A DNA stretch of 64,000 bases from Acanthacorydalis orientalis (GCA_034766995.1 CM068322.1:15455810-15519809); one strand, 5' to 3'. Shown: positions 26,355-43,632, counted from the first letter of the stretch. The notes: generated by a model not told the origin, from the letters alone. A program made the numbers and translations.

Positions 26355-27224
26355 TATATTAATAAATGCGACGAATATAACGAGTTTACGTCTATAATGA
26401 GCAAATGTCTATTGATTTTCGCTACCAGACATTTATATACAAAGGTTATAGAAGAATTGTTCGAAAAGAAAAATTTGAAAAACAATTAAGATTAAAATTT
26501 TAAGATAAATTTCTTTAAAATTCTTAGAAACTGATATGTACTGATATGACCAGAACTTATTATATCTAATCTGCTGTACTTTTTTTTTGACTTGGTTGAA
26601 TTTAATTTCACTTGATCTTATCCTATTTTGACTTACACAAATCTGACTATACTTGGAAAGGTCTAACCTAAAATAACATGAATTAATTAAATACAAAAGG
26701 AAAGAATTGTAAAAAAATAGAATATTTTCAAAAACTGCATTTCTAACAATTACATTCAATGATTTTTTTGAATAAATCCTACACACTCGCTTTTATGACG
26801 ACCTTGTTCCACAGATATATAACGAACAAATTTAGTTTTCTCTAATGATTTTTTGTTAAACCACATTTTTTAGAACAAACACAAAAAATACTCTGCGCAA
26901 CTCCTAAAATAATATTAATTAAAAAATTAAAAACTTTCTGGCCTTCAAACTTAACTTTATTTTTAAAACCAATGAAGACAATTTTAATTGGAAATTTGAA
27001 AAGTTTTTATAATAGATTTATTTTACTAGAACTAATCAATTAAACACGGACTCGACAAAAATGTATTGCATTTCGATCCTATAAATATAATATAAATGTT
27101 TGTAATGAATGAACGATACAAAAATAACCTAGAGTTAATATATCAAATTTAAATGATTTACCTACAACTATATAAAAATGCGTCCAGATATGTATGAATT
27201 TATTAATTAAATTTTATATATTAA

Positions 27225-27227
<3 letters not shown>

Positions 27228-27284
<57 letters not shown>
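27228..27284. repeat. (TA)n microsatellite
   Basis: 57 bp, uninterrupted. Confidence 0.95.
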
Positions 27285-27287
<3 letters not shown>

Positions 27288-27331
27288 CGTTATCAAAAAT
27301 GTTTTTTTTGTATTTATAGTAGTTGAAAGGT

Positions 27332-27335
<4 letters not shown>

Positions 27336-27377
<42 letters not shown>
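27336..27377. repeat. (TA)n microsatellite
   Basis: 42 bp, 50 bp after the previous array. Confidence 0.95.
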
Positions 27378-27378
<1 letters not shown>

Positions 27379-27585
27379 GCATATGTATATTATTATTATT
27401 CATATTAAGGATTACTTTTTCACATAACTTAAAAACCTATTAATATTTACAGGGAAAAAGTAAAAATTTAAATGAAATTTACTTATAGTTGATTTACTGA
27501 GTACAGTTATAATGAGAAAATACAATCCGTGGCACATTATTCGCTATAATCGAGTTTTATTGTTTGTATGTGTATGTACACATGA

Positions 27586-27595
27586 CATACACACC

Positions 27596-27668
<73 letters not shown>
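27586..27668. repeat. (CA)n-(TA)n microsatellite
   Basis: acacacccacacacacaca leads into about 62 bp of TA; the MITE-like element starts 23 bp on. Confidence 0.95.
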
Positions 27669-27671
<3 letters not shown>

Positions 27672-27690
27672 TATGTGTATATATATTGTT

Positions 27691-27898
27691 GGCAAAGTCC
27701 GACAACCAGGCAGTCTAAGTTTGACTAGTCAATATATATCCTGATTTATAAAATTAAATTTAGATCATCCTCATCGCCCTCAACCCCTTTTTGACCCGGC
27801 CAAGCGCAGGTATACAGCCCTGGGTAGAGGTTCTACTTCGTACTTTGACTGGTAGCTGGACAAAGTCGGACTTTAACTAGGTAAAGTCGAACTTTGCC
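27691..27898. mobile_element. 208-bp terminal-inverted-repeat element (MITE-like)
   Basis: The first 13 bases, ggcaaagtccgac, match the reverse complement of the last 13, ggcaaagttcgac, with one mismatch. The interior is GC-richer than its surroundings (27775-27840, around gacccggccaagcgcagg). The right end also holds two near-palindromes, aaagtcggacttt and aaagtcgaacttt, that echo the terminal motif. There is no coding capacity. I see no clear target-site duplication, so the superfamily is unknown. It lies just right of a CA/TA tract. Confidence 0.55.
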
Positions 27899-30404
<2,506 letters not shown>

Positions 30405-31810
30405 GAGTAACTGATATAGATAAACAAAAGGCAGTAGAATATTAATGATAAGTTATGTTAAACATAAACTATTTTTTTATACTATTATCTATACAATAAT
30501 ATCTAATATTTAATGCAAACTCTTGGGTATATTTAATATTTATGATGAGATTTTAACATACATTGCTACAAAATAAAGACCTTACCAAGCGTACTATTAT
30601 CTGCAAATATTAAATCAAATTAATTATAAGGTATATACTTAATAATACATTTTAGACATTCTACTTTAAGTTTTTACCTGTCATATATTTTTAATAAACA
30701 TTGTCATTTAAATTATACATAACTTTCATGTATATGCAAAAATCACACAACTACTACATAAGTTACAAAAAAATAAATAAATAATTTATACTATAAAGTA
30801 AGCATAGTTATAAAATTATTTCAAAAACAACACAATAAAAATAATATAATGACATTTTATCTATTTCTAAGACAAAGTACTTTTAAACTTTATAACAATA
30901 AACAATTAACTCCCTCTTACGAAATTTAAGAAATAATCGAATTTTAAAATGTACAATCATTGTTATATTATATTTTCATTCAAATACAATTTTATTCAAT
31001 TACTTTTGACACGTATTATACGCAGTTAAAAAAGAAATATATCGAAATGTGACCCAGAAAAATTCCAAATTGGTCATCGTTTTGATGCAAATGAGTCGAA
31101 GGGTTAGATATTGATTCGGAATGGGTAATATTAATTGAATAGCCGATAGGACTAACATGTTTCTGCCATTTCAGCAACTTTAAACTCATGAATGTTTAAA
31201 CAGAAACCAGCCTACGTCAATTAGGGAATCGAATAAATAATATTACATTCTGTTATACCGAAGTTTAGCTACAAAATGAGTTCAATGATATTCTTATCCA
31301 TTGAATTAATAAAAAATGAATATACACTTACATATTGACATAAATACCATAAAAAATTATTTTACTGAATTCAATATTTAATTTGGTAAGAATTTAAGAA
31401 ATAATTTATTTGCTTTTAGAAGTAATTAAGAGAACGTTAATTTTAAATATTAAAAAAAATATTATTAAAAAGTAATTATCTGTTTAATATTTGTATACCC
31501 AGTAACTAGCTTACAAGTGTGTTAGAGAAATCAACTGATTTACAAATTCCTAATGCAGATATTTAAGAATATTAGTATTTATGGAAGAAGCAAGTTAGAA
31601 ATTATCCATTGTACATGCGGGTATAGGTGTTTAGAATAATAATAAAAAAAAAAACAAAATGAAATTAGTGTAAATTACATGTAATTTCTCTTAACTAACG
31701 TTTAATTCTTGTCTTTTTTAATCATTTTTTTAATAGATTGTCTTTTTTAATTTTATATGGTAATATATAAAACTGAACATATTTTTTTCAAAACATACAT
31801 TTTAATATGT

Positions 31811-31814
<4 letters not shown>

Positions 31815-31865
<51 letters not shown>
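31815..31865. repeat. (TA)n microsatellite
   Basis: 51 bp, uninterrupted. Confidence 0.95.
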
Positions 31866-31866
<1 letters not shown>

Positions 31867-32517
31867 GATTTCTCCCATTAGCATCGAGACACGTTTGAAT
31901 AGAAATATAGACTAAAAAAATTAAATCGAATTAAAAAATCAAACTCCAAGGAAAAAAGCAGGCAAAAATATGATAATGTACCTGAATACTTTTTTTCTTA
32001 AATAAAGTATATGAATTTAAATCAATAACATCACTAACTAAGGGTTTCTCATATGTTTGTAAAACTTGTGAAATATTCAATTCATTAAGTCCTAGGACGA
32101 TCATGTGATAAGACAATTTAATTGTTTGTCTAAGTATTTGTTGAAGTTTGTCTGTATAACATTCTTAAAAAAATTACACGGGAAATTTAATATTACCAGA
32201 TGTTTCTGTAAATATTTAAAAATGTATTTACAATAGTTGAGTATCTACATATGTACTTTAATTTTTTAGAGATTTAATGTATTAACTCTTATGTAATGCC
32301 TTGTAACAAGTAATATTGTTAATGACATTCGTATCACAAATTAAATCAGATACTAGTAAAAACAAATAGCTAAAACACATCATTTTAAAGTTACACATTT
32401 CTTCAAACATTATTCTTTATTATAATTTTAAAGAGTTTGTCACTATTTTCTTATATTTTCCACAGCTTTTATTATATTGTACTTAGACCAAACATTTCTA
32501 CTTTTCAGTGTACATAT

Positions 32518-32519
32518 GC

Positions 32520-32569
<50 letters not shown>
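32518..32569. repeat. (TA)n microsatellite
   Basis: Starts gcatatgta, then about 46 bp of TA. Confidence 0.95.
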
Positions 32570-32570
<1 letters not shown>

Positions 32571-32866
32571 AAAATACAAAGAATGGAAAGGACGAAAAAA
32601 CTTACTTATTTTTTCAACCACTGCAGTATTACTGAGTTTTATAAAACATACGTTAAAATTTGATTATTCAAGTATATAAATCGAGAACGTAATTGCTACA
32701 TAAATCGAAAATACAGAAATCAGTTGAATGTATATTATGAGATTTTTATAATTAGTGTCAACAGTGAAATTATTCTCATTTCTTTTAAATTTAAGATACA
32801 TATTTCTGCAATTTTTTCATGCATATTCTTATAAAATATAAAGAAAAATATATCGCATATGTGTGT

Positions 32867-32869
<3 letters not shown>

Positions 32870-32906
<37 letters not shown>
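32870..32906. repeat. (TA)n microsatellite
   Basis: 37 bp with gtgtgtgtt on its left. Confidence 0.95.
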
Positions 32907-32909
<3 letters not shown>

Positions 32910-33492
32910 GAGAATATCACAAAAAACTAATAATAAACGCATTATCTAATAATGCGAAAATGAGGTAATGTACATTATAATACATTACTCATATTACATA
33001 CTCTTTATTGAAACATATTTCTTTTCTTGAAATTTAGCCGGATTCCAATATGACATCTGCATATGAATCTACATACACTATTATTAGATTATTTCATCCT
33101 TGACCTACCGTGCTATATCTATATTTTATCATCTGGCCAGACTCCAGAACTTTATTTTATGTCTTCATAAATTCAAGGACATTCAGGCATACACTTCTTT
33201 GTTTTAATATACATTTTCCACATACGGTACATGTAGATATGTGCATCTCGGCCGTGTCTACAAAAATCTAATAATCTTTTTCTGTGTGTGTACATCTGCT
33301 ATAAGGAATCTTGAATGAATGTTTTATATATCAGTACTTTTTATTATTAATCTGGTTTTAGTTTCACTACACCTAAAGTGAAATTGAGTTTATCACTTGT
33401 TTAATAATCTAGTTTCTTAGATATACTATAACCTCAATTTTCTTATAACCTCTATAATTTTTACTGTTTAATATTAATTTTATTAGTTACAA

Positions 33493-33495
<3 letters not shown>

Positions 33496-33555
<60 letters not shown>
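33496..33555. repeat. (TA)n microsatellite
   Basis: 60 bp, uninterrupted. Confidence 0.95.
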
Positions 33556-33556
<1 letters not shown>

Positions 33557-35843
33557 CACTTGACACTGTTTCCGTTTTATTGAAAATATGACATGCCCTT
33601 AAATCAATATATTTGTATAAACAGATTAATTTGAACAGAATATAATAATAGAATAGAATTTAAATTATAAAAAATATAACTACTATTACCAATTTGAAGA
33701 ATATTCATTCAAAAAACACAAAACTATTATTTTTCAAGAATTTCTTAAAATTCACATACTTGTCTTCTTTTTAATAATTTTTTTATAATACTAAAAATAG
33801 TTTTTGTATATATATTTTTATCTTATAATTACCTATAAAATGATTTTGTCAATATTACCTTCCGATGCAACATGCAATTGTAAAGGCTACGGTTAGTTAG
33901 AATCTACAAATTTACCAAATACGTGAATTCAATAAAAAATATATACAAGATTATTATACAAAAAAGATTAAGATGAACTGATTTTTTTAAATACACACTT
34001 GAACAAAGTGAAAGTGTTGACAAAAAACCGGACACATATTTCCGAACCAAGTGACTTATAAGCAAAGTGAGCATTAACATACAAATTAACTAATAATAAT
34101 ATTATTTTAATGTCGTATTACATCAGAAAAGGTTAAACATTTATTCTTAAAAATATTTTCGACATAATAAATTATACAATAATAGAATAATAGAATTTTT
34201 GTCTTTGATTTTTATGTAAACAAAAATATAATAATAAATTATAGAGAAAACGAAAAACCATCTTAGAACCTGTGTTCCACTTTTCTCTTTTCTATATTTT
34301 AATTTTATATCACAATGAATTCGACACTATATATTCTCCAAAAATTTAACATCCAGTAATTACTTACACAAATTTTTAAAAAAATACTAATAAACTTTTA
34401 ATCACTTACCACGCCATAAAGAAAATCTGAATGACAGACTCACCTAAAACAAAAAATAAATTAATAAATATATAAAAAGTATTCTGAAAAAAAGTAAAAT
34501 AATATATACAAATAACAAATAAAAAAATATAATAAACACCTTATATATTCCAAATATTGAAAAAATAATAACAAAGTTTATCATACTTTTTTATTTCCAG
34601 TGAAAATAATTAAACAATGACAAAAATATTCATACAAGAAATAAATTGGTTTAAATTAAACAATAACAATATTGTCACTGTGGATAAATTTATTTTCACA
34701 TACAAATTTTTACTACACCACGCCCACATTTTTTTTGTGATTAAAAATGCCCACTAACTCGTTTTCTAATTTCACACTACCTATTTATTTATATTGACCG
34801 GAAATTCATTTTGTGATAATAGTTCAATCAATTATTGAATATTTTTGATTAGAATGAATTTTGTGATTATAGAAAAGTGAAAAAATCATTTGTGTCATCG
34901 AAAAATTTCAATTTGAATATTTTTTGATAGAAGGTCATCAAAATTGTGATTCAAGTATTTTATTTTGAAAAATTAGTTTTATGTATTTGCATATTTATAT
35001 ACCATTATAATAAATATATAATTCATAAGATTCAGTAACTGATATTTATCAGTAATATGCGACGAATTTTAATAGTTTAAATTGAAAATCTTCTATTTTT
35101 ATTATTAATGTATAATATTTGTGCTTCGATAGGTTTTCTAGTTTTAAGGTTATGCTTCGTTTATATATTGATTTCTCTAAAAATTTTAATTTAAAAGTAT
35201 AAAAACTTAACCTGTATACAACTTAAAAAAATAGCAATGGTAAGCATCGGACAAAAATAGAATCATATAAGTCTAATTCCACTGTTTATGAAAACATTAT
35301 ATGAATTATTTATTAAATCAGTAATATAATAATAATAGAGTTAATTTTCTGTTGTTTTGATAAAGATAAGAAAAAGTTTGTTTATCAGAACATCTATTTA
35401 AGTTTTACTTATTAATTCTCTTTTTCACTCCGCAACCCACAATTTTTTGTCTGGTCAAAAATTTTTGATAAGTTATTATTGATCATTTTGATTGTTGTTT
35501 ATACGAATTTCTATAGCGATGCCATCATCTTACAAGCCTCAAATAAAACACAAGAGAAATCTATCAACATTTTTCTGTATTTTGGAGCGCTGAAAACAAA
35601 AAGTGTCTCCGTCTAAATAATGATGAGCAACAATTAGTGCCAGAAGATTAATTTTCAGTTTTTTTATTATATTTAATAAAATGTAAAAAATCATTGTGTA
35701 AAACAAAATGCCAAACAAAAAATCAAATTTATTGTAATATTTTCAATTTTATAAGAATAATTACAATTAAGATGGGTTGTAGATTGACACAACTATAATT
35801 AGCTCTATATAAAAAACATATATGTATGCTTATATATTTAAAT

Positions 35844-35848
35844 GTATG

Positions 35849-35934
<86 letters not shown>

Positions 35935-35943
35935 GTATGTATG
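35844..35943. repeat. (GTAT)n-(TA)n microsatellite
   Basis: gtatgta blocks on both edges and an acataaataaat break in the middle. Confidence 0.95.
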
Positions 35944-38005
35944 CTTTATATGTACGAGTGAAAATGCATGGTGAATGAAGTATGATGGTATGTGTATAAA
36001 TGAGGGCATAAAGGCAGTCTATAATTAGAACTTCGGTATAGAGTACAAAATAATATAAAAAGCATAAAATATATGTCGAAATTTTTATGAGTTCTGCTAA
36101 ACGTAAATTTAATATTCCGTCTTTTACTCTAATAACTTTTACCGTCGATGCGGTTTTTAGCTCTACATAATCATAAATTCACTCTTTCATCATTTGTGTT
36201 CTAGTACTCATTATAATAGCGTGACCTGTAAAACCCGTCTTTGTTCAAAAAAAAGTTTGCCCCGTCCGTTGTTTTCTGTTTCGTTTCTTTTCTAATAACT
36301 TCAAATGCCGCACTGCATACTAAAACAACGTCTTCAGTACACTCCATCTTAATGACTAATTCATTTCGTTCAATGAACACAACATAATAGATGGAAACAT
36401 TTTCCTAAAATTGAATTTGTTCGACAAACAAATTCGTCGAGAACTTGGTAACTATTTAATATATTCACTAGTTCCGTTCCATTAAATAAACAGACAACAG
36501 AAGAACAGAAATATCATTAAACTTATCGTTATATAACTAATATTTATATTAAATTGATAATCATTCACATCGTTACAATTGTGTAGACTATTATTATTTT
36601 GAATAATAAACTTTTACCATAGAAATGCGCTACACATGGACAAGTTTCTCGACATTTTCATCCATTTGGTAAACACACAAAATGTATTATTTACTATTTC
36701 AAAGAAGTATAATAACAATAATAACTGATGCATTCAACAAAACTTGTTTCATTAACTGTGATTTATGAAAATATTTTTTTAATACTTACTATAAATTTAT
36801 ATTAGATAACATTGAGTGGTTTTTAATTATTAAAACACCAATAAATATCCTAAAACGGCGTTTTTATACGAAAGGTGTTTAAAAATGTGGGCATATATTC
36901 AAGCTGTATTTTAACATTTTTGGTAAATTTGTAAGTTTTTTACTTCAACATTTATAGTTGGGTGTAAATAAACAGATATTTATAGTCACGAAATTTCATT
37001 ACAACAAAATCATTCGGACAATCTTTTAACATTTGTTTATGAAATTAATCTGTATATATATACATGAAACAAGTGTAAAAATCGTCGAAAAAATAAAACT
37101 GATTAGATATTAGTAACACACATTCAATCTTTCTATTATTTCTAATTTACTAATGTTTAATATTTCTAAGTGAGGTTTAAAAAATCGAAGAGTTAAAAAT
37201 AAGAAATAAAGAAGATTTATAAAATTTATAGATATTTTTTTAACTTTATACATACAAAAATTAGTAATAGCCATTAAGAACACGATTTTCGTGAACTATT
37301 TTTAAAATGTGTAAAAATAATTTGAGTAATTCGAAAAATAATAAAAATTAATAATTTATTCAAAGCAACACTATCTTTCAGTACAATTTATCATTAATCA
37401 TATAAATAATTTCTCATTTTATAATTAAAAACAAACATTTAGGTTATTTATAAAACTAGTGCTTATGTTTGTGAAACGTCAGTACAGTATTTTCTTTTTC
37501 GATTAATTTTGTCGCTGCATACACAAATTGAAAACAAACATTACTGATTAAAGCAAAAATTCTGTATGATCAATCAGCGTGCCTAATTAAGTTGTTCAAT
37601 AATGCAGTTATAATTAGTTTCATTTTCATATACGTTCGTTTATTATAAATATCATTTTACTAATGAATTAGATCAAAGAATATCGAAATATTTAACGACA
37701 TAGTGCACGTTTTATTTTCATTCAATAAAAACCATATATTAAAAAAACGATCATGTATATTAAAACAATTACGTTTGACTGAGTTTGTATAATAATGTAA
37801 AATATATTTCGTGTTTTCGAAACCCTGTCCACATGAAAAATTTACTCTGATTGCAAGAAAATTGACATGTCATTCTATTAACCATTCTATGCGGAAAAAA
37901 CTCACAAACAATTGTTCCGGTAATTAGGATATAATTGGCTGTTCAATTTGAATTATTACGTTTATGAATATATTAAACATTACATAACAATATTGACTAT
38001 ATGTG

Positions 38006-38007
<2 letters not shown>

Positions 38008-38071
<64 letters not shown>
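38008..38071. repeat. (ACAT)n-(TA)n microsatellite
   Basis: acatacatacat, then about 52 bp of TA. Confidence 0.95.
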
Positions 38072-38075
<4 letters not shown>

Positions 38076-38177
38076 AGATGGAATATCAACAGTTTTTTGT
38101 TGTAACTGAATGTAATACAATATTAGCAACAATATAAATGTTTCAATAATTCAGTTTTATTGAAATAATAAACGTCA

Positions 38178-38179
<2 letters not shown>

Positions 38180-38235
<56 letters not shown>
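38180..38235. repeat. (TA)n microsatellite
   Basis: 56 bp, followed by degenerate (TAAA/TTTA)n. Confidence 0.95.
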
Positions 38236-38237
<2 letters not shown>

Positions 38238-38281
38238 TTATTTATATTTAAATAAATAAATAAATTTTAGAACAAGAGACC

Positions 38282-38407
38282 ATTCATCAGTGTTATATCT
38301 AAGTGACACAAAAGTTATATTAAAGCAATGTTAAACTGATTCTCCACAGCAGACCGATATTGTCTCTTTGCGTGACAGTCTGTCAACAGAACCTGACACT
38401 GATGAAT
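38282..38407. repeat. 12-bp inverted repeat enclosing 102 bp
   Basis: The bases attcatcagtgt at 38282-38293 pair with acactgatgaat at 38396-38407. The interior is GC-richer than the flanks (agaccgatattgtctctttg) and non-coding. It may be a small non-autonomous element or a coincidence. Confidence 0.35.
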
Positions 38408-38637
38408 AATATTTTGATTTATTTACAGACTGGTTACCGGTTACAAGCTGGAATTAATTATCATCTAAACATCATTTTTATTAATAGTTAAATTGATTTT
38501 TTAACATTTATAACAGAAAGTAAGTTAATAAAATATTGTTAATTAGAAGAAATTATGTATAAGTGACATTTTAGGGAAATATAAATCGATGTAAAATATT
38601 TTCTTAAATTAAATCATGATTTATATTAAGAAACTTG

Positions 38638-38640
<3 letters not shown>

Positions 38641-38697
<57 letters not shown>
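38641..38697. repeat. (TA)n microsatellite
   Basis: 57 bp, then cacagatgagtagatagata. Confidence 0.95.
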
Positions 38698-38703
<6 letters not shown>

Positions 38704-39573
38704 TGAGTAGATAGATATTATGTATAATATTTCAATAATGATAAAATATTAATTGCGAATGAAAATTAAATTAAAACTTATATTTCAAACAACTCATACA
38801 TCAAGAAGGAGTAAATTATTAACATGAATTTACATTTACCACAAGAATTTTTCAGAAAACATACACGCAAGTACACACATCTATCTACCTATCTATCATG
38901 CAATTAACTTTTTATTTACAAATAGGTTAGTAATAGTAATTCGGTTATTTTTTTAATTTACAAGGACTGAATGAAAAGTAATTTACGATCAAACGATGAA
39001 TCAAATTACTGTTAAGAGATACTTAACTTTACTATATTTCTGAATAAATGTACGAAAATCTACAATTTATTTAGCAAAAGAATGAAGAAAGAAGAGAATT
39101 AAGATTTACATAGAAGACAAATTTACTTGTCTTTAGAGAATAAAAAATCATTTTAAAACTTCAACGGGTTTAAAAAGTGATTTGTATTGGTCGAGTAGAA
39201 AAGAATTTGTTACGACGAAAGTAAGAAAAGATTAACAGAATATAAATTTCATGTCCGGCGTAACTGTGAAGTATTTTTTGTAGAACGCTTAAAATGTCGT
39301 ATCTACGTTTGTTTCATTAAAAGAATAGTATACTGATGAGATGTAAAAATATATTTATTTTCGATAAATATAAATTTCAATTGCACAGTGCGAACAAGTC
39401 GGTCATTAAATACATAACACAAAATAAAAAACTACCGTAGACAATATCATTAGAAATTTGTTCAAAATCCCTATAAATAAAGAGAAAAACAAAAATTAAA
39501 TATTTATAGAAATAAAAATAACTAATTAGGTGAATTTATTATTCGTATTTATACATAAATATGCATTCGCGTA

Positions 39574-39574
39574 C

Positions 39575-39655
<81 letters not shown>
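39574..39655. repeat. (TA)n microsatellite
   Basis: Two TA blocks split by acatatgta. Confidence 0.95.
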
Positions 39656-39659
<4 letters not shown>

Positions 39660-39982
39660 TATAATTTTGTAACAAATAAAATATTCATTATATCCTAGTT
39701 ATCTTTCATTTATTTTTGTCATCGTTCTATATATATATATTTCTTATCTGATTTCAGTCAAATAATAAATTGTCATAATCAAATGGCATCATTAAAATGT
39801 AAAAATATACAAGTAAAAATAGAAAGACTAATTACAAAAAAAGTAACTTTGAAACATCATAATGTGGTACATTAATCTAAATAAAATGTATGTAAAATAA
39901 AATGATTATTTCATACAAACAGCATTCATAATTTCGTGTTAAATATTTAACACGCATATTTTAATGTTCATACAAATAAATG

Positions 39983-39988
<6 letters not shown>

Positions 39989-40033
<45 letters not shown>
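39989..40033. repeat. (TA)n microsatellite
   Basis: 45 bp, uninterrupted. Confidence 0.95.
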
Positions 40034-40034
<1 letters not shown>

Positions 40035-40557
40035 TACAATTTAAATAATCATATATTAAAAAAAAGTCTCGTATTTAATAACAATTAATTTTCTATAACA
40101 ACGTAAACTGTATATAAATTTTACTAATTTTTAATGGACAAAAAATTATTTTAAAAAATCTTGTATAATTAATATTCTCAATATCAATTATGTATTTTTT
40201 TACATCTGCACATTAATAATTTATGCTAACTTTTATTGAATAATTTAATTTTTAAAGTAGACAAATATAAAAATAAAAATAACAGTAATTATAACTTAAT
40301 TTGTAACAAAAATAAAAACAATATACAAAACACTATATAAAATTTATATAGCATTTATACTATAAATTATACAAATTTACCAAAGTAATAAGTAAATATC
40401 TATACACATTTTACTACAGTCTCGATTTTCGATTGTTTTTTCTGGTAAAAATTTCTATTTATTTTCATTATAGACATAAGAAACAAATTTTTAGACAAGC
40501 ATTTAAATTGTAATTAAATTCATCCTACAGTCTGACTATTAACATAGTTACTAAACT

Positions 40558-40593
40558 GTATATATGTATGTATATGTATATATATATATATAT

Positions 40594-40638
<45 letters not shown>
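40558..40638. repeat. (TA)n microsatellite
   Basis: tatgtatgtatatg start and an acatacat break near 40597. Confidence 0.95.
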
Positions 40639-40640
<2 letters not shown>

Positions 40641-40963
40641 AACAACAAGGAATAGAAACAATCTAGAGTAGATATGAAAACAAACAAGTGATTTCAACTT
40701 AAGATTTAGACTTAGATTGCGATTTACAGCATAGAATAGTCTGGAATAGAAACCGAAAAACATATTACAAAATAAAGCACCAGGTTGACACCTTTATTCA
40801 GTGACAAGAAGACAAGTTGAAAAGGAGTAAAAAAATATAGTAAATAACGAATAAAATACTGCTCTTAGAAAATGCTTTAGACATGAGTTGAAAAGAGAGT
40901 TAGGAGTTTTAAGAAATTAGAACAGGGTTTAAGTAATTAATGAAGCAAATATATATTAACGAG

Positions 40964-40966
<3 letters not shown>

Positions 40967-41011
<45 letters not shown>
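40967..41011. repeat. (TA)n microsatellite
   Basis: 45 bp, followed by tgtaatatgta. Confidence 0.95.
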
Positions 41012-41014
<3 letters not shown>

Positions 41015-41885
41015 ATATGTATACAGAATGCGCTATCTCATATAATAATTTTTGGTTTACTATTTAAATTCAATTAGTGGAAAAAGATATAACTTATAAA
41101 AATATTGCATTTTGAAAATACTGTACAAATTGGATGTAAAATTAACAAAAAGTTTCACTGAAAATTATATAAGAATTGATATTTCAAGAAACGAAAACGA
41201 AAATTACAACAATTACTGTCCATGAGATTAATGAAATAGAAAAAATGAATTCACATTCCTACGAATAAAATAAACTTAATGAGTGCCTTAAATAACAATC
41301 AATATTCTTAGATATTAAGACAAAGTATCAGTGAATAGAGCTTATATTTTCGAAAAACGATAAAATATGAGCGTGTGAATAATCTCTTAATTGCATTATC
41401 TATAGAATAAATATTATTTAAAACTTTATATAGGAAAAAGAAACTAAACCTTTGTTTGAAATTCATTTGTATTCTAATTTATTAATTTATCTCATTCTTA
41501 CTAAGTTCTGTTACTTGATAGTCTTTCAGTTAAGAAATTCGTTACATTTGTTTTATATAAACTTCGAAACATTTGTTTATTTGCAATATTAAAAATAAAT
41601 ACATTATTAAAGAAATGATGAAAAATTGTTAGGAGAAACAGTTTCAATATAACTGAGTTGTGCTTATCGACATTAAAAAAAATATAAAAAGGTAAAATTC
41701 TTAAAAACATCATATTCTTAAACAGATGATTCATACTTAACAGTATGATTAAAATAAAAACTGTCTATAACTGTAAAAACTATCCTGTCGTAATATATAG
41801 AGATATTTTTTGAATTTACTTTACATTTATTACTATTATTGTTCTAACTATTTTTAACCTGTTTGTGAATAACATTTAGTATTTG

Positions 41886-41889
<4 letters not shown>

Positions 41890-41970
<81 letters not shown>
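41890..41970. repeat. (TA)n microsatellite
   Basis: 81 bp with one C break. Confidence 0.95.
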
Positions 41971-41972
<2 letters not shown>

Positions 41973-42039
41973 GTTTGAAAATTAAAACAAGAAACCTTGT
42001 TGAACAAAAATAGTAACAATTAATTTGCTTTAGTGCTTG

Positions 42040-42210
42040 GTAATATTGCCGCATGGACGTAAATCCGGAAATACGTCATACAGTACTAGGGTAGTAAAGT
42101 GTATTATTTGCAACGCGAATCTACTTCCGATGCTTGTAATAGAACGGGCGCCTGAGCGCACTTTATGCACAAATTGTACACAGTTATTCTATGAACGTTA
42201 TGAGTAAAAG
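42040..42210. other. GC-elevated island, unassigned
   Basis: The bases around gaacgggcgcctgagcgcac form a short GC-rich patch with a small GCGC…GCGC symmetry. There is no long open frame. It may be a regulatory island or a repeat relic. Confidence 0.18.
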
Positions 42211-43632
42211 CTTTCATCTAGTAAGTAAAAACAAAACACAATAGAATGTAGTTCATTTAAGAAATGTGTGTATTTTCTTCAATTATCAAATTCGATTTCA
42301 TAATAATTCAATTATATTAAAATAAATGTATAATTAAATTGTCATATATCAAATAAATTACGTATTTAATGAATGTATTTTTTTAATTCTTTTTTACTAT
42401 TTGCGACATGTCATAATAAAAATCAATGAGCAATAAAAGATTTTTTTTATTAAAACACGGAAGATTGAAACGTGTAAGTCAGTCACTTTCTATTTTAAAG
42501 AGCACTGAAAGTCAGTACAATAACCTTTTGACCTACTCTTGACTCGATGGTCAATTTGCTCATCACAGATATCGTAAACATTAAACTAAAATAAGTAAAT
42601 ATTTTTTTATTCAATCAATTTAACAAAGAGAATGGATTATTTAATTTTTTTAGATATAACTTTCTCTCATTGTTATTATACAAAAAATTCATTAATAGAA
42701 TGTTGTAGTAATTAGTATAATAGTATTTTAAATACTAATGCACATTTATAAATGAAAATAATTTTTATTTTAATCAAAATAATAATCAAAATTGGATAAA
42801 TGAATAAAAAAATTCTCAAAATGAAATTACAAAGAGAAAAAACTCGTGGATAATTTATTACTTAAAATCTCATATTAACAATAATATTTATAATTCATGG
42901 CTGTCACAAAATTCTTATATGTCTCAGATTAGTCTATTCTAAATCTGTCATTTTAATGTATGGATGTTTATAAACAAACAAATATTTAAAAAACCAAGGT
43001 ACATTAATTGCAAATAATGACATATATTTTTAATATTATCTAATAAAATATGAAAGTGGTTTTATAAGCTGTTTTCAATCAAAAGAATAGTATTTGTACT
43101 TTTTTAGTTTATTACATATTAAATAATATATTTAATATTAAATATATTATTTCAGTATATCACAATATTAAAATTAAAAATTAAAAGAAATGAATTCATA
43201 GAAGTAAACTATTAATTTAATTAGAGACACTAAATTATTGCCAGTTATTTTAAAAAATATTTTTTTTATGAAAAACACTAAAAAAATATTCATAGAAAAT
43301 TTATTTTCTTTTTCTGAATGAACATTTTAAAAATAAAATTATCAGATTCATTTGAGTTTCAATTATTACATTTTTTTAAACTAAGGAGAGTTTTGAGTTA
43401 ATAAATAGCAATCGAAAAATGTGTATCCTATAACTGAATATTTAGAAAATGAAATTTAATGTTATCAAAATTTTGATAAAATTATGGTATATAAAGTACA
43501 CAATTTTCAATTTATAAAAATTCTTACTATTTTAGTTGACGATATATACTTCTTTTGGATTAATATTATTAGTTTTCTAAGAGTAACTCTCACTTTAAAC
43601 TTTAGACTAATATATTTATTTACAGATAATTT

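Larger units (their letters stand above)
24170..27227. other. AT-rich spacer
   Basis: Besides the exon candidate at 24738 and the hairpin at 25134 I see nothing. The 117-codon minus frame at 26433-26786 is Ile/Phe/Asn-rich and has no family resemblance. Confidence 0.5.
35944..39573. other. AT-rich spacer
   Basis: The part 36100-36440 is somewhat pyrimidine-rich and less AT-rich, with a short gaatttgtt/aacaaattc inverted repeat. No open frame. Confidence 0.5.

Noticed and set aside
26433..26786. 117-codon minus-strand frame
   Set aside because: It is dominated by Ile, Phe, Asn and Lys, lies in AT-rich DNA without splice or start support, and shows no family motif.
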